From Moricandia arvensis (taxonomy: Eukaryota > Streptophyta > Magnoliopsida > Brassicales > Brassicaceae), in assembly GCA_905132765.1 (NCBI GenBank), contig CAJHQP010002105.1, positions 1 to 64,000 of the forward strand: a stretch of 64,000 nt of DNA. The letters are read 5' to 3'. A program made the translations under genes and the position numbers. How positions within the stretch are numbered: the stretch's first letter is position 1; each line of letters opens with the position of its first letter. The notes under the pieces were generated by a model, which was not told the origin of the DNA, made no database searches, and was given only the letters and a program-made list of their open reading frames with translations. Of this stretch, positions 21,991 to 34,700 are shown in pieces.

Positions 21991-23130
21991 CAACCAGCAC
22001 CAACAGGAGAACATGAAGATGCACCAGAGCCTATGATCATTGGTCAAGCTACAAAGCGACAATTTTGCCTATGATCTCTTGATCTAGTGTTTTCCCTAAT
22101 CATCTACAAACCGATATCTCGTTTGATTTGCTTTACTGCTTTCTATTTCTGTTCTAGCTTTACCTATAACTGATAGTCTATTGTGTGATCTACATTCCCA
22201 ATGGATTCAATTTCCAAGAACTACAACCGATCTCTTATTTGAGAGAGTTCTCTTGGGTTAATTTAAGCATATCAAGTAGTTTGGTGAGTACTTGGAGAGA
22301 AGCATGCCCAAAAAGTACAAATTGGAGATCTCAGAACAGAGCAACCGAATAAAGAAAGGAGCAGCCGCTCCATAGCTTGAGATTTTTAAGGAAGTTTCCA
22401 AACAATCAGGGATTTTCCCCAGGGATTTCCTTTCTGTGCGACCTCTTCTATATTATGTATTCATTTCTTATTCATAAAACTACTTCAGTTTTTACCTAGA
22501 ACATATACACAGTAGAGAAGACTTGCAATTTGCTTCTTTGTAAGAGTGAAGATCTCTCACCTTTTGGAAAAGAACCTATGATCCTCTTTTCATTCTTTTC
22601 AATCGTTATTTATGTTTTGTTTATTATACATCTCTGTGTTTTCCATGTTAATGACTGAGTAGTCCATTTTCTTAGACTAGGGCGTTATGATGTTTAGATT
22701 GATGAGCTAAACACAAATAATGTCACTGTTTGATTGTCTCCATTCATTGTTATGCTTATCGCCTGCATTAGACTGACCACTTAGTGCTTGAAACTAGGTT
22801 TAATCTAATCATATTGGTTAGGTTGCTAGAAAAAACATGAATGGGGAACTTGTCCCTAACCAGCGAAAGTAGATGTTAGGGAAGCTTGTGAACTAATTGA
22901 ATCTGAGCAATAATGTTTGCAAGCATAATTCAATCAGAGTTTACGTATTAAGATCGCTTGATGAAAGGAGAGGTGCCACAAAAGCGGATCGATCTATTTG
23001 TCTTTTTGAGTTCTAGACTCACGCCTATATAGACCTGGAATAGATGTTTGGCTCGTGATCGTTTGACGCCGGATCCTTCACCTCAGAATTAGCTCCTTTA
23101 TAATCTGAAAACCCAAACCAATTTAGTTAC
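21991..23130 (+). repeat. stacked Athila-like LTR fragments D and E
   Basis: At 22065-22276 the end of another LTR recurs (TCCAAGAACTACAACC, CTCTTATTTGAGAGAG). From about 22320 to 23130 a further, more diverged LTR-like segment follows, with GGGATTTTCCCCAGGGATTT, a TATTATG region and the two-TA-rich 3' half. No internal coding region is attached. These look like successive partial insertions or recombination leftovers. Confidence 0.5.
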
Positions 23131-23816
23131 TTGCTTGTTATGATTTCTTTCATTAAAACCAATCGATTGTCTTTGCTTGATAGTGAACCAATATGAACAA
23201 AGTGTAAAAAAGGTCATTTTGAAATTGAATCAAAAGTATTACAACTACTAATGTTAGCTTGCAGTAGTAAAGACTCAATTTGAGTGTATCATTAATGTGA
23301 TTGTTTAATTATTATAATAATATAAAATTAAAATTAAAAAGATAAATGATACACAAATTGTTATCAAATCTTTATTATTGAAAACATTAACTTTCACATA
23401 TATATATATATATATATTAATCACATTTGGTAATTATGTAGTTTTTATTTAAGGAAACAAAATTATTTTATACATTAATAATAAATTATATGATTAGTTT
23501 AATTAAAAGTATAGTATATGTTTAGATGAATCAACTTTTTCTAAAGATTCTGAGAATCATTAATGATGATACATGTCATAACTCAAAGGTTGTAATGTTT
23601 CTCAAATAGTATATAAGGGATAAGGATCTTGTAGAATAAGTTAAAAATTACAAAATCTATAGAAAATCAAGATCATGTTTTCTGTCAAGAAAAGCTATTA
23701 TATAACTAAGAAGATTCCAAATCCTAGAGCCAACTCGGTGGAACCGAATCAGCATAAACCATAGTAGAATGCAGACTCTGAGCACGGCATGCCAGCTTTT
23801 CAGCCATTGTGTTCTG
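23131..23816. other. AT-rich non-coding region with (AT)n microsatellite
   Basis: Contains an uninterrupted AT dinucleotide run at 23398-23419. The remaining sequence is AT-rich with no coding signal. Confidence 0.6.
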
Positions 23817-25229
23817 TGTAAGACCTGATCCGGACTCTTGTCCAAAACGATCCAAGCCGATAGGCGAATTGGATCCAGTCAGTCCATTTTAAAGTTCTTA
23901 TCCCGTTTAAATATAATATTCAAATGAAGTTCTAATCATGTAATTCCCTAACTAATTAATCAACATGCGAACCAAAGAAATCCATATGGCTGCATTGTAT
24001 ATATCATCATAGATTCGATAAATTATAGGTTAAGTATAATAATTTTGATCCTATACAACATTAGACCTAAATGAATCAAACACCATTCACACCCATCGTC
24101 CGCTTGTCTTGCGTCAACCCGTACCATCCTTAGAACTTTCCACATTAATTGAGGCATAAGAAATCTAAAACATTTCTTAGTGATGTGATCATTTTGCCTA
24201 CACAGTTAGTCCATAAACATCTAATCCTAACATGAGATTGATCCTACGTCTTTTAAAATCAACAGCCTCGTGGACCCAGACGTTATACTAGAAACACGGA
24301 CTCATGGTCTCGGTCTGCTAGGTATGGTTCGTTCCCAAGGGAAAGGCCTTGGCGAATTATTCCCATCCACTGACTGCCTTAACCACCCGCCTAGCAACTA
24401 GTACAAACAATTGGTCCTTTAGCCTTGACTAGAACATACGACCATACTTAGGATCTATAGGCTAATATAGCCGGCTTGAATATTCTACATGAATGCACCA
24501 AACAATAGGTAGTACATGCGGTCTCAATGCCACTTGGCCTCAACCTTTTCCTGGTCAGACCTCTCTCTCTTTCTCGCCAAATTCTCTCTTTCTCTCTCTC
24601 TCTCGATTTCTTGGTGGTTTTCTAACAAAGAAATTATTCCAAATGGGAGAGAGGAGGGTGGGTATATATAGGAAGGGGTGATGGGCGATGGGGCAAAAAT
24701 GGCTAAGGGCCAAATGGGTGTGAGTCCAACTCATGACCCTTTGCAAAATGCTTGTGTCCCTTCGGCAAATCTCTTGCACCCTCTCGCATATAACCGCACA
24801 TGGCCCAAACCATTCACTCATGCCCCATGTCCTACCTATCCTAGACCCCTGATCTAACTTGGACCGACCCAACCCAATTCCTAACCATCCGAACCACCGA
24901 CCAGACCACTGGACCACCCACAACTGCTCATTACCCAACCCAACCGCCTCAGCTTATTGAGCTGGACGAGCTGGTCGTCAATCTGGTCAGCGAGCTGGCT
25001 ATACTACACTGTGATAATATCAGCTGTCTAAACTAGTCCTGAGCTGACAACACTTATCTTAAACTATCCTAAGCTAAACATGAATTTGGTTTAGGTCGAA
25101 GAAATTACTGAAGCTTCTCTTTCGACTTAATGGTTACGCCTATGGCGTATCCGGGTTGATGGTTCATCATGAGACTACGCTCATACATAGGTCGTCCACC
25201 TGGTCCTAGGTACGATCGAGGGTGTTACA
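23817..25229 (-). repeat. 1.4-kb gypsy LTR (3' LTR of a minus-strand element)
   Basis: Begins TGTAAGACC and ends GTGTTACA on the plus strand. Immediately right of it, the minus strand reads GTGGAGGGAGACT, a polypurine tract, so this is the 3' LTR of a minus-strand element. The same family recurs at 37308-37708 plus 48226-48276. A CT-rich run (24561-24606) and a TATATATAGG box (about 24662) lie inside. No flanking target duplication is visible. Confidence 0.7.
24561..24606 (+). repeat. CT-rich low-complexity tract
   Basis: CTCTCTCTTTCTC and CTCTTTCTCTCTCTCTC runs inside the gypsy LTR. On the minus strand it is a GA tract just downstream of the TATA-like box in transcription sense. Confidence 0.7.
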
Positions 25230-25486
25230 AGTCTCCCTCCACTTGAATTGGATTCATCTTGAAAGCTGTATCAAGTTCCATCTGACTCTTAAACCACTCA
25301 AAATAATCCAACTTTATCTTATCCTCGGTTTCTCAGGTCTTTTGCATATACCTGTTGCATTACCAAAGTATCAAAACCATTTTGATTAATTTGCTACGAG
25401 TTTACCCTTTCCATTCTATCCAGGATCCGGACAGGCCGAGCCTCCAAGACAAGGTTCGGTTGGAGATGGGGAGGTATTTGGGTAAC
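25230..25486 (-). pseudogene. pol C-terminal end of the minus-strand gypsy element
   Basis: Minus-strand remnant directly upstream of the 3' LTR. About 25390-25480 reads LVLEARPVRILDRMER, which resembles the linker leading into the chromodomain of plant gypsy polyproteins. The expected W/E-rich core is degenerate. The polypurine tract GTGGAGGGAGACT ends it at 25230. The rest of the element was displaced by the solo LTR to the right. Confidence 0.5.
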
Positions 25487-26690
25487 TGATATCACTCAAA
25501 TTACCCCTGACCAACTTTCTCTCTTAAATAAGAGATTGGATTGTACTATTTAGGGACCAAACCCTTAGAGACTGTGGGAACACAATAAACTATAGAAATT
25601 TATATTAGGGTAGGCAATTAATATTAAAGCAATAAACAAGTAATCAGTTGTTTGTAATATATATGGGAAAGCAGTTAGACATAGGGTTTCAGGAAATCAG
25701 AATTAAGAGTTATAGATGCTAAGGGTGTGTGATGAACCATCCTAGAACATGAATTCAATAGTAAGATATACAGCTTTCATTGTGAGTCTAAGCAGATGAC
25801 TAAGTCTTATGTTCCCGCTGCTGCATGCAAACAAGAAACGAAGGTCGATCGATACTATAGAGTATTGATTGGTACTTCCTTAGATAAGCATTGATGCCTT
25901 AATCGATGTGTTCACTAGGTAAACTAAATTAGCCGTCGCATGCGCCTAACAACCTAGCTCAACAGTTTTTCTTAGGAGTTGAACCCACTTTCGCGATTGT
26001 CAATAATCCTAGGTTTAAGGTTCTAGTTAGCTACTCTAGAACACAAGCAGTTAGACCAATTCTAATGACAGATCCTTATAAATCACCCTAGCAGTTCTAT
26101 GTTTCAAAAATTCATCTAAACCCTACCAAACCCGAAATCTGACAAGGTAACTACTCAAACATAATTAAACAAGACATAAAGATGAATTGAATAAATTTCT
26201 TAAATATATAGAGTAAGAAAACAATGAAGTTCCAATACAAATCTGTAAATTGTCTTGATCTTCTCTCCAAAACTACCAAAAATCTTCTAAGAATAACCTT
26301 GAACGATGGTAAATTGTAAGTCCGTTTTTTTTCCAAGACAACTGCAAAATCTATAAATATTAGGTACAAAGTTGGCCAGGTATAGTTATATAATATGTGG
26401 AACTTGGGCTTGGGTCGGTCTTGAACCATCTTGGTCTCGGCTACTCGTGTGGGTGTCGAGTGACACCAAGGAAGAGGTGTTGATCGACACTAAATCTCTG
26501 CTTTAACTTTTGATTTCCTGAACAGCTACAAGTTTCCTCATCAATGAGCTCTAAAGTGCTCCATAATCTTCTCAGTGCTCCAAAAATACATTGACCTGAA
26601 AAGACTCTAAAATACACTTCAAACACATATAATAGACTCTAAAAAGGACTTATACCATGGCTGAAAACTGGTAAATTCTATAGTATATTA
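25487..26690 (-). repeat. Athila-like solo LTR
   Basis: 1204-bp LTR in minus orientation, similar in layout and length to the LTRs at 37709 and 47030 (CTCTCTTAAATAAGAGATTG near its right end in sense, CCTAGGTTT-type middle, TAAATTCTATAGTATAT at the other end). It contains one TCGATCGA (about 25845). Flanks are GTAAC (25482-25486) and ATAAC (26691-26695), a 4-of-5 target duplication, and no internal region is attached. This is consistent with unequal recombination between two LTRs. Confidence 0.7.
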
Positions 26691-26695
26691 ATAAC

Positions 26696-27957
26696 GATCA
26701 CTATGGGAACCGAAAAAATTTTGCACCTTTGATTTCCGCAAAATAAGAAAAGTTAAGAGACCCTAACTTTCCAGAGGTCTTGGATTTCTGCTAAGTCAAA
26801 CGTCAAGCAATCAACAAATTAAAACAGACGAAATAATAAATCGATAAAAATGAAAGAGAGAAAAGAAGATCTTATTTCGATAATGTGAATGAGTGTTACA
26901 ACAGGTAAAGCCTCGGCCGCAAGAGCTGTTGGTGAGTTCTCTAGCTAAGACTTGTAAACCTAGTTGAGTCGCAGCAACGATATAGAATACGGAAAATTGC
27001 CTAAATGGCTCCAAGTGCTAAATTTGAAGTGTCTTCTTTGTCTTTAGCCTTGATGTACCTTATATACTCCTCCTTAATGTGGTTTCCTCTTTCCTTTTCT
27101 TCCCCCGATTTAAGTTTATCGCTTCGTGGAAATATTCCATTTTCTTCGATCTTCATGATTATTCCTTGAAACTTAACATTTATCTTCTGGACTTGACATT
27201 TATCTTCTTCTGCGAACAATAGACAAACCGTCATAGTATCCTTGGGCTCATTTTCATCTAAAATCATAAGTGGACTTTTAGCCGCGTTTTAGACTTTTTC
27301 GGGCAATTTATCAACTTAAAACATTTTTACGATTTCTTCGAAAGAACACCTTTGGTACGATGTCGATCTTATAAATAGTTCAAATTACTCGTATAGTCGA
27401 GGAAACTTTTGTGTTAATTCAACTGTTACCATTTTATACGATCAATTCAAATTTATACGAGAAAGAAGTCTTTACGGTTTTTATCGTAAGGTTCCAACGG
27501 TAACTCCAATCGAGACGAAATAAGAGAAAGTGTGGTTGAGGTTCAAAGGAGGAACCGATCGGGATTGAGACCAGTGGTGCTCATCCAACTTGCCTGATGG
27601 TGAGTTGGATGGGGACTGTCAAACTCGCAACCAGGTGAGTTGGATGGGCAATCTCAAGTCACCTGATGGCGATCGAGCAATCCCAATTCGCCATCAGGTG
27701 AGTTGGTCGAGCTTCTCCAACTAGCCTGATGGCGAGTTGTTCTTGGTCCATTCAAATCTCCATCGTGCGGGTTGGCCATGGCTGTTTCGATCGTTCTGTT
27801 TCTTGAGGGTCTATTCCGGTAACTTGTCGTACAATCCTGTTTTGAAATTTTACGAAGTTCTAGTTTTAGTTTCTGCACTTTTTATTTTCCTTTCCAGAAA
27901 AAATGTTTCTGGAACTTTCAGACATTAATTTCGTCGTGACCAATTTTCCCCCCAACA
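26696..27957 (+). repeat. LTR-like region preceding a gypsy-type ORF
   Basis: AT-rich sequence ending TTTTCCCCCCAACA at about 27957, followed by GTTAGGCCCCCTGC and then the ORF region. This is how an LTR with downstream leader would look, but no second copy exists in the window. The 88-residue minus-strand frame at 27001-27267 is probably chance. A minisatellite (27581-27780) lies inside. Confidence 0.45.
27581..27780. repeat. 34-bp minisatellite with hairpin
   Basis: Six degenerate copies of a unit with CCTGATGGCGAGTTGG occur at spacings of about 29-36 bp (27591, 27626, 27660, 27689, 27725, 27761). Alternate copies read in opposite sense, so TCACCTGATGGCGA (27659-27672) pairs exactly with 27688-27701 as a 14-bp stem with a 15-nt loop. 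Earlier, CATCCAACT and AGTTGGATG form a 9-bp stem. Confidence 0.75.
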
Positions 27958-28165
27958 GTTAGGCCCCCTGCTCGTTAGAATTGTGACGTTCTTGCGAGCG
28001 GTTTGGCGGCATTAAGGGCTTAAAGTTCGAAGGTGAATAGTAAGTTTCTCTTGCCTATAAGTATGTGGAGTAAGTTTTCAAATTTTTTACTTGCTTTCTT
28101 CCACAAGAATTCTCTTAAGGTAGAAAAATCTTTCTCTCCAGTTCTTTCTTTTATTGTTCTTGATC

Positions 28166-28890
28166 ATGTCTTCAGTCCAGAGTGCTTCAGACGACGCTTT
28201 GTCTTCTTGCTTCGATCCCGATAGTCTTCGTACTCAGGATGGTGAAGTTGTTACGAAGGAAAAATTTGTGGCACACTCCGTTGATCCCAAGGAAGCCACT
28301 GCATATTGGCTGACTATGTGCTATTTAAAGGCTCCTCCGCATAAGTCGTGATTTCCTCCCCAGGTTCGTACTAAAAGAGTACATGGTTTTCTGAGCCATA
28401 GTTGTCCTTCGTACCTTGACACCATCCAAAGTTTCGGCCATGTCCCGGACTTGGTGGAGTTTTGAATTCCAAAGGCTGGGGAACGTGCAGATGCTCCTCT
28501 GGATTGTTACTTCACATGCTATGACGTTCTTCTATTGCGTTGCTGTTTGTGGTTTCCCATCCTGGGGATAATCATTCAAACCTTGGATCGGTTTGGATTG
28601 TCGATAAGCCGATTACTCCTATCAGCATGCAACATCTTATTGGGATTTTGGTTTTGAGCTACGAGCGTGGCATGACTCTAGATGATGATTATTTCGAGGC
28701 ATTTCTGAAGCCAATGGGGTCTATAAAATCGGTCACGTATCATTTGAGCCCGAAGAATGATATGTCGATAATCAAGGGGTTTGCTTCGAACACACACGAG
28801 TATCAGAAAATTATTTATTTGTACGCATAGAGAGTGCATTCATCGAGGAGAGCTGCATTCACATTTTAGGGGTAGATGGGGCTGAAAGGG
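28166..28890 (+). pseudogene. putative gypsy-type transposon protein, N-terminal part
   Basis: Starts with an ATG at 28166 (MSSVQSASDDALSS), preceded by a TC-rich leader. The frame breaks at 28349 and continues in others: CYFTCYDVLLLRC at about 28510, then MQHLIGILVLSYERGMTLDDDY near 28625 and SIIKGFASNTHEYQK near 28765. This run resembles the plant 'putative gypsy type transposon' domain (PF04195 type). Its function is unknown and it sits in the gag position. At least three frame breaks are visible, and an intron-like junction with TTTGCAG at 28968 follows. Confidence 0.6.
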
Positions 28891-28968
28891 TATCTTGATT
28901 AGATATCTATTGTTTTTTTCGTTTTTCGAAGATAACTAACCTTACCCTTACTTTCTTTGTTTTGCAGT

Positions 28969-29945
28969 TACTAATCCTCTGCCCCAATTATTGAGGACTT
29001 GCCTATCGTTAGGGATCTTATCTGGGTGGTCCGTATTTTTGGGGCTACTTCTCCCCAAGACGATTTCGTCTTGCTGTGGCGTATCTTCTTTCTCGACTCC
29101 AGCCCGATTTGTTAGTTGAAGAAGAATCGGAGCCTAGTATGGATGAGTTTGTTCCATTTGACATTCCAAGGGAGTGGGATAGGTCCAGATATCCTAAGGA
29201 CAAGCATGTTTCTGTGAATTTGGAAGACGATGCTATCGCCGAGCTGTAGTTTTCCTCGGACAAAATGTTTCGTACTTTCCTAGATGGCCAAGCTAGTGGA
29301 AGCGGCACCGATCGGGTTGACCCGTCGGAATTAGACACCCTTGGCTCTGACCTCGACAACAGTTTTGACTTTGTGATGCCCCCTAAATGAGAGTGAGCCT
29401 GTTGAGTTGCCATAGTTTGCGAGAGCGTCAAGGATGTGCAACGGGGTTAGTTCTTGTCTTTGGACGTTTTTTTTTTTTTGCCAAAATTTCCACTAACTCT
29501 AAAAATTCTGCAGGGTCTACTTATTATGAACGAGGTTCTCAATATGAGTCGCTCGGAAGCTCGCATAGCTCAGTTCAAGGCCGAGATGGTCGAGAAGGAG
29601 ATTGCCCGTTTGAAGGGTGAGATGGCAGCAAATTCTCTTCCCGAGAAGGAGTTGGTCGCAAAGGAGGCTCGTCAGGCGTAACAGAGGGGGAAGAAAGAGA
29701 TCGCTGGGATCATAAAGAATTGTCACGTCCAGTTTAAAATCGCGTTCATGGAGCTGAAGAAAACCTACAAGTCTATTGGTGATTACCGTGAGTGCCACGG
29801 TGCTCTTGGTGGGTTGTACCTTACGCATGCCTCTGGATATTCTTACAATGAGGAGATGGATAGGCAGTCCAGTCGCATGCGTAGAAATGCGGACAGGGAT
29901 TCCATGATCCCTCAGATCGAAGAAAGGATTTGGGATCAGTAGGAT
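28969..29945 (+). pseudogene. same element, coiled-coil C-terminal part
   Basis: Acidic segment at about 29110-29385 (MDEFVPFDIPRE, SGSGTDRVDPSELDTLGSDL), then a poly-T intron-like stretch ending TCTGCAG at 29513. A helical region follows at 29529-29681 (EARIAQFKAEMVEKEIARLK). After a stop comes QFKIAFMELKKTYKSIGDYRE and more, to about 29942. The heptad-like pattern suggests a coiled coil, as in the C-terminal half of related Brassica repeat ORFs. Several stops are present. Confidence 0.55.
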
Positions 29946-31560
29946 CCGATTCTCGTGTCTCCTGATTCAAAGGAAATTCGAAACGGGAATCCCCGATGTG
30001 ACTTGTGAGGTGAATCAGCCAACGGCCCTGGTTAACGATTGCTCGTTTGAAAGGTCAATGTCTGGAAATTACGATCCTGATCCATGAAGGTCGCTGGATT
30101 TGACGGGGAAGTGTTCCTTTTCATCCGTATGTTTTAGTTTATGTTTGGCCGTGTGTGGCCGTTTATGTTTGCTTAGGCCGAGTACGACCATTTTGGATTA
30201 TCGGGACTGGCCACCTGTGGCTTTGAATCCCTGCCGCTTTTGCGGCTTTTATTGAATGAACTATGCTTTATTTTAAAAGATTCTAAGAGTGTTTTGACTG
30301 AGTATTGAGGGAAGAATATGAGCTCTCATCTCATATCTAACCCTGGGTGAGTTGTTCTATTCGTTGCTTGTTTAAGATGGGAATGTTCAAATTTTTTTCT
30401 CAAAAAATTTCAAAGTTTCGTGAGTGTTTAAATATGAACGAAGAGACATATTTTAAGATCTCGTATCAATTTGATATCATTCCTTGATATGTTATAGACC
30501 AGTGTGCAGGGTTTAGGGAAAGACCTAGGTTCACTCTCGGTTTAAAGTTTTGCGATGACTAATCGGCTGTCGGATCACCTGTTGCGATCTTAACCTGATT
30601 CGTACCGATTTAAAGTCCATGATAGTTTCTCGGCTTATACGACTTGTGTGGTAAGAATCGAGCATCTCTCCAAAGACAATTTTTAAGTCGTCTGTAAGTG
30701 CTGACCAAAAATTTGGATTTCTTTTATATGCACTACTATCTTAGTCGGATGTATGAAGACCAAGAGAAGGTCTATTTTATCATCTCTTTATAGAATGGTT
30801 AATGTATTTTCCAGGGCCAGACGACGAATGTGATGTAAGAGCAAGTGCTCATTTGCAATTTATAGTCGCGGTCGGACTGTTTTTGCATTTCAAGATTGGA
30901 AATATATTTTTGAAGGTTATACGCGACGTCTCGCTTTGCTTCCCAGAAATATACCTTGTGAGAAAGATGGTTTCGAGTGTTTGATAACGGGGTTGTCTCA
31001 TTTTTTGGTCAGAGGTCAGGTTCAACCGTGTGACTGAGAATTATTCGTGAAGTAATGTAGAGAATTTTATTTTTGATTGGAAATTTTCCTGTACCGCTTT
31101 TTACATATGAAATGTCCACGGGTTTTGAAGATGTTTAGTAGACTGATTTTTTGTAAGGTTTTCGTTCTGGGTTGTACGATAAATTTTGCGTTCGTACTTG
31201 GGTGTTTACAAATGCATATTGAGATGTTTATGCGATAAAATAGATTTGCAAGACTTTCTAGAAATCTTTATTGCATTTTCTTACTATCGAAAAGGTTTTA
31301 GAAATGTCGAGCGCAAGAGCAAATAGTTTAAAAATGTGGGAGTATACGAGTTTATGTATACGTACCCACTGCCCCCCCCCCTTTTTGGAGAGGGGGATAG
31401 CTGAACTCGTCTTTCGACGAGCTGCCTGCGTATCCCTTTCGAGGATCAAAAAAAAAAATTAAAATTGGACTTACCTTACTTGTGGTCAAGTCCCTTTTTA
31501 AAACTAGGTTAAGCCTCTTATTCTCCCTCTACACCTGGTCATTTTTCTTTGTCTCTTTTT
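29946..31560 (+). other. 3' non-coding region of the gypsy-type element
   Basis: No open frame of interest. It contains a C-run (31373-31382) and a small perfect hairpin CTCGTC-TTTC-GACGAG at 31406-31421 followed closely by an A-run, a terminator-like arrangement of unclear meaning. The 122-residue minus frame at 31637-32005 is a shadow of the next gag. Confidence 0.45.
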
Positions 31561-31573
31561 TTACAGAGAAACA

Positions 31574-32856
31574 ATGGGAGACCTATGACGAGACCAAGCC
31601 GCCATCAACGCTCAGCTTCTAACTACCCAAGGCCAACTATCCGAGACCTTGCAGGCCATAACTGAGCAACTGGCTCGCTTGGAAGAGAGAACCCGAGTCA
31701 ATGGCCAACGAACTACAGGAAAAAACCGGCGTACGCCTGACTCTGTTGAGGACAGCTCCGGGTCGGAAAATCAAAGCCAAGATAAACCACCACCCGTCCA
31801 AGCCGGAGGAGGAGGGGGTCGGAATTGGAGGCCACAAGTTGATGGAGGCCAAGACAGGAGGAGAGGTCAGGATGAAGAATAGGAGGTTCCGTGGAAGGGA
31901 AGCAAAGACCTCAGGCTTAACCCACCAAATTTTGCTGGAAAAGTTAATCCAGATGCATACATCGAGTGGGAGAAACGGATGGAGTACATCTTTGAGTACT
32001 ATCATTACACCGAGGCTAAGTAGATAGCCTTAGCTGCTTCTCAGTTAACTGATAATGCTATGGCCTGGTGAACAAGAATGTTTCTGAGTCCAGGCATGTC
32101 TGGACAGCCCGTACATGGGAAGAAATGCGATCCAAGCTTAGCACCAGGTATCTTCCTTCTTATTACCAAAGAGACTTACAAAAGCGCTTTCGCAAATTGT
32201 CTCAGGGTAACAAAACTGTGGAGGAATATTTTGAGGAGTTTGAGTCTCTCAAGAACAAGCTTAGCACACGCGAAGCAGAGGAGACCTTAATGGTAGAGTT
32301 CCTAGACGGTTTAAAAGATCGTATTTCTCGCAAAGTGGAGCAGCCATACGACAATTTCAATGACTTTCTCCACTATTGTATCCAGGATGAGAAACACATT
32401 AAGAGGAAGAACCTTTCAACCACCAGAAGCAAAAGTACTTGGTCCCAACCGATTACCAAAAGCTTTGACAAGGGAAACTCTATTGAGGTCGAGAACCGGT
32501 TCAAGAAGAACCAAGCTGAATCATCAAAGTCCAGCAAACCAGACCAAGGTAAGACCTCAATACAAGAAGAAAGGACCCATGACATTACTTGTTTTAAATG
32601 TCAGGGAAATGGACATTATGCCAAAGATTGTCCAAACAAGAGGGTAATGATCCTTAAGGCTGATGGCGAGTATGAGTCTCAACACGAGGCCGACATGGAG
32701 GCCATAGAATCAGATGTGGAGGTGATTGACTACCCTGAGGCTGGCGAGTTACTGGTAACCAGAAGAGCCCTTAGTGCCCTCTTTGATCCAGAAACAATCC
32801 AGAGAAAAAACATCTTTCATACAAGATGTAGCATTGAGCAAAGGTATGTACTTTGA
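31574..32856 (+). pseudogene. gag of a Ty3/gypsy element
   Basis: Gag in at least three frames. An N-terminal Gln-rich helix is followed by a Gly/Arg-rich linker. LNPPNFAGKVNPDAYIEWEK appears near 31920 and then a TAG. The open part 32068-32856 carries the capsid C-terminal region (WEEMRSKLSTRYLPSYY, KTVEEYFEEFESLKNKL, EFLDGLKDRI), Ser/Lys-rich sequence and a CCHC knuckle CFKCQGNGHYAKDC at about 32590. The order is typical gypsy gag, which packages RNA. No 5' LTR could be found to the left. Confidence 0.85.
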
Positions 32857-33440
32857 TTATTGATGGAGGATCATGTACTAACGAGGCCAGCATGTACCTT
32901 GTTGTGATTTAGGTTTGATTAAAACTCCTCACCCATGGCCCATACCGTCTCAAGTGGATCAATGATGAGACTGAACTCAAGATAGCCGAGCAAGTTATGG
33001 TCTCCTTTAGCATTGGAAAATACCATGATCAGGTTAAGTGTGATGTTGTCCCAATGCAAGCCGGTTACTTACTCCTAGGGAGACCTTGGCAATTTTATAA
33101 AGAGATTATCCATCAAGGCAAGACCAACATCTACAGTTTCAATCACAACAACAAGAAACATAATTTGGCACCTCTCAGCCCACAAGAGGTTCATGACATG
33201 CAAAAGACCTGGACCAAACCAGCAAGGTAAGTAAGACTAACCTTTATATTAATTCTGGCCAAGTCCTTAAGTCTTTAGATCAAGAAGCACAGATGCTACT
33301 AATGGTCTTTAAGGAAGGTTGGTTTGCAGGTTTCAAGGTCCAGGAACTACTTACTGAAGTTCAAGACGTCATGAGAAGGTACAAGGATGTATTTCCAGAC
33401 AATATACCAGCCGGCCTCCGATTCGAGGAATAGGACACCA
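32857..33440 (+). pseudogene. protease region of the Ty3/gypsy element
   Basis: IIDGGSCTNEAS lies near 32860, where D-S/T-G is expected, so the catalytic triplet reads D-G-G. A shifted open frame 32997-33230 has KCDVVPMQAGYLLLGRPW, the usual protease C-terminal I-L-L-G-R-P-W block. The linker to RT (HQIDLVPGTPLPN) is at about 33440. Two or more frameshifts. Confidence 0.75.
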
Positions 33441-34700
33441 AATTGACCTCGTACCAGGCACACCCCTTCCCAACCGAGCCGCTTACGGAGTCAATCCTGA
33501 GAAGACCAATGAGTTGGAGAGGAAGGTCCAAGACCTCACTGACAAGGGCTACATAAGGGAGAGACTTAGCCCATGTGCCATACCAGTCCTACTATTACCA
33601 AAGAAGGATGGTACGTGGCGTATGTGTGTTGACTCCCATGCCATTAACAATATTACCATCAAGTATAGGTATCCCATACCCATATTAGATTTTATGTTGG
33701 ATGAACTAAGTGGGTCTACTGTGTTTTCAAAGATTGATCTTAGGAGTGGATACCACCAAGTTCCCATGAATGAAGGTGATGAATGAAAAACCGCCTTCAA
33801 AACCAAACAAGGTTTGTATGAATGGTTAGTCATGCCCCTCGGCCTTCCAACTCACCCAGCACCTTCATGAGACTCGTGAACCAGGTTCTAAGGCCGTACA
33901 TCACTAAGTTTTTAGTAGTCTATTATGATGATATACTGATCTATAGCCAGAGTATAACCGACCGTGTTGATCACCTAGAACAAGTTCTGAAAGCTCTTAG
34001 ACAAGAAGGTCTCTATGCTAACTTAAATAAATGCACATTTTGCACTGATCAATTGGTGTTTTTAGGCTTTGTTGTGAGCTCAAGGGACTGAAGGTCGATG
34101 AAGAAAAGATCAAGGCAATCCAAGATTGGCCCACACCAACCACAATCGCAAAAGTACGCAGCTTCCACGGGCTGGCCAGCTTCTATCGCCGATTTGTCAA
34201 GGATTTCAGTACCATAGCTGCCTCTATGACTTCGGTGATCAAGAAGAATGTACCTTTTCTTGGGGACAGGCTCAAGAAGAGTCTTTTAATGAACTAAAAC
34301 ATAGCTTGACTCATGCACCAGTCATTACTCTTTCTAATTTTGATAAGACCTTTGAGATTGAGTGTGATGCCTCAGGTTCAGGTATAGGTGTTGTGCTCAC
34401 ACAAGGAGGCCGACCGTAGCCTTTTTCAGTGAGAAGTTGAGTAGGCCTACACTCAATTCTCCCACCTAAGAAAATAGCTCTATGCTCTAGTGAGATCTAT
34501 TGAAACTTGGCAACATTATTTATTGTCTAACGCTTAAGCACCTGTGGGGACAAACCACACTCAAGAGACGACATGCCAGATGGTTGGAGTTTGTGGAGAC
34601 TTTTCCCTATGTGATTAAGTACAAGAAAGGAAAGGTCAATGTTGTAGTTGATGCTCTCTCCAAGAGACACATCCTTATCTCAACCATGAAGCTTAGATCA
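33441..34700 (+). pseudogene. reverse transcriptase and RNase H of the Ty3/gypsy element
   Basis: 33514-33786 carries RT fingers and palm: LLLPKKDGTWRMCVDSHAIN, then FSKIDLRSGYHQV. After a TGA (33784) and a short frameshifted stretch, 33822-34091 has the active site VVYYDDILIYS at about 33919 and NLNKCTFCTDQLVFLGFVVS. RNase H follows in 34126-34419 (FEIECDASGSGIGVVLTQGG). The tether (VDALSKRH) ends near 34670. At least four breaks. YYDD is an accepted variant of Y-x-D-D. Confidence 0.88.

Noticed and set aside
27001..27267. 88-codon minus-strand ORF rich in Lys and Glu
   Set aside because: It lies in an LTR-like region with no homology I can recognise. Composition follows AT-rich, purine-rich DNA.
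31373..31421. C-run plus hairpin as a bacterial-type terminator
   Set aside because: Hairpin and A-run are present, but this is a plant repeat and no transcript is implied.
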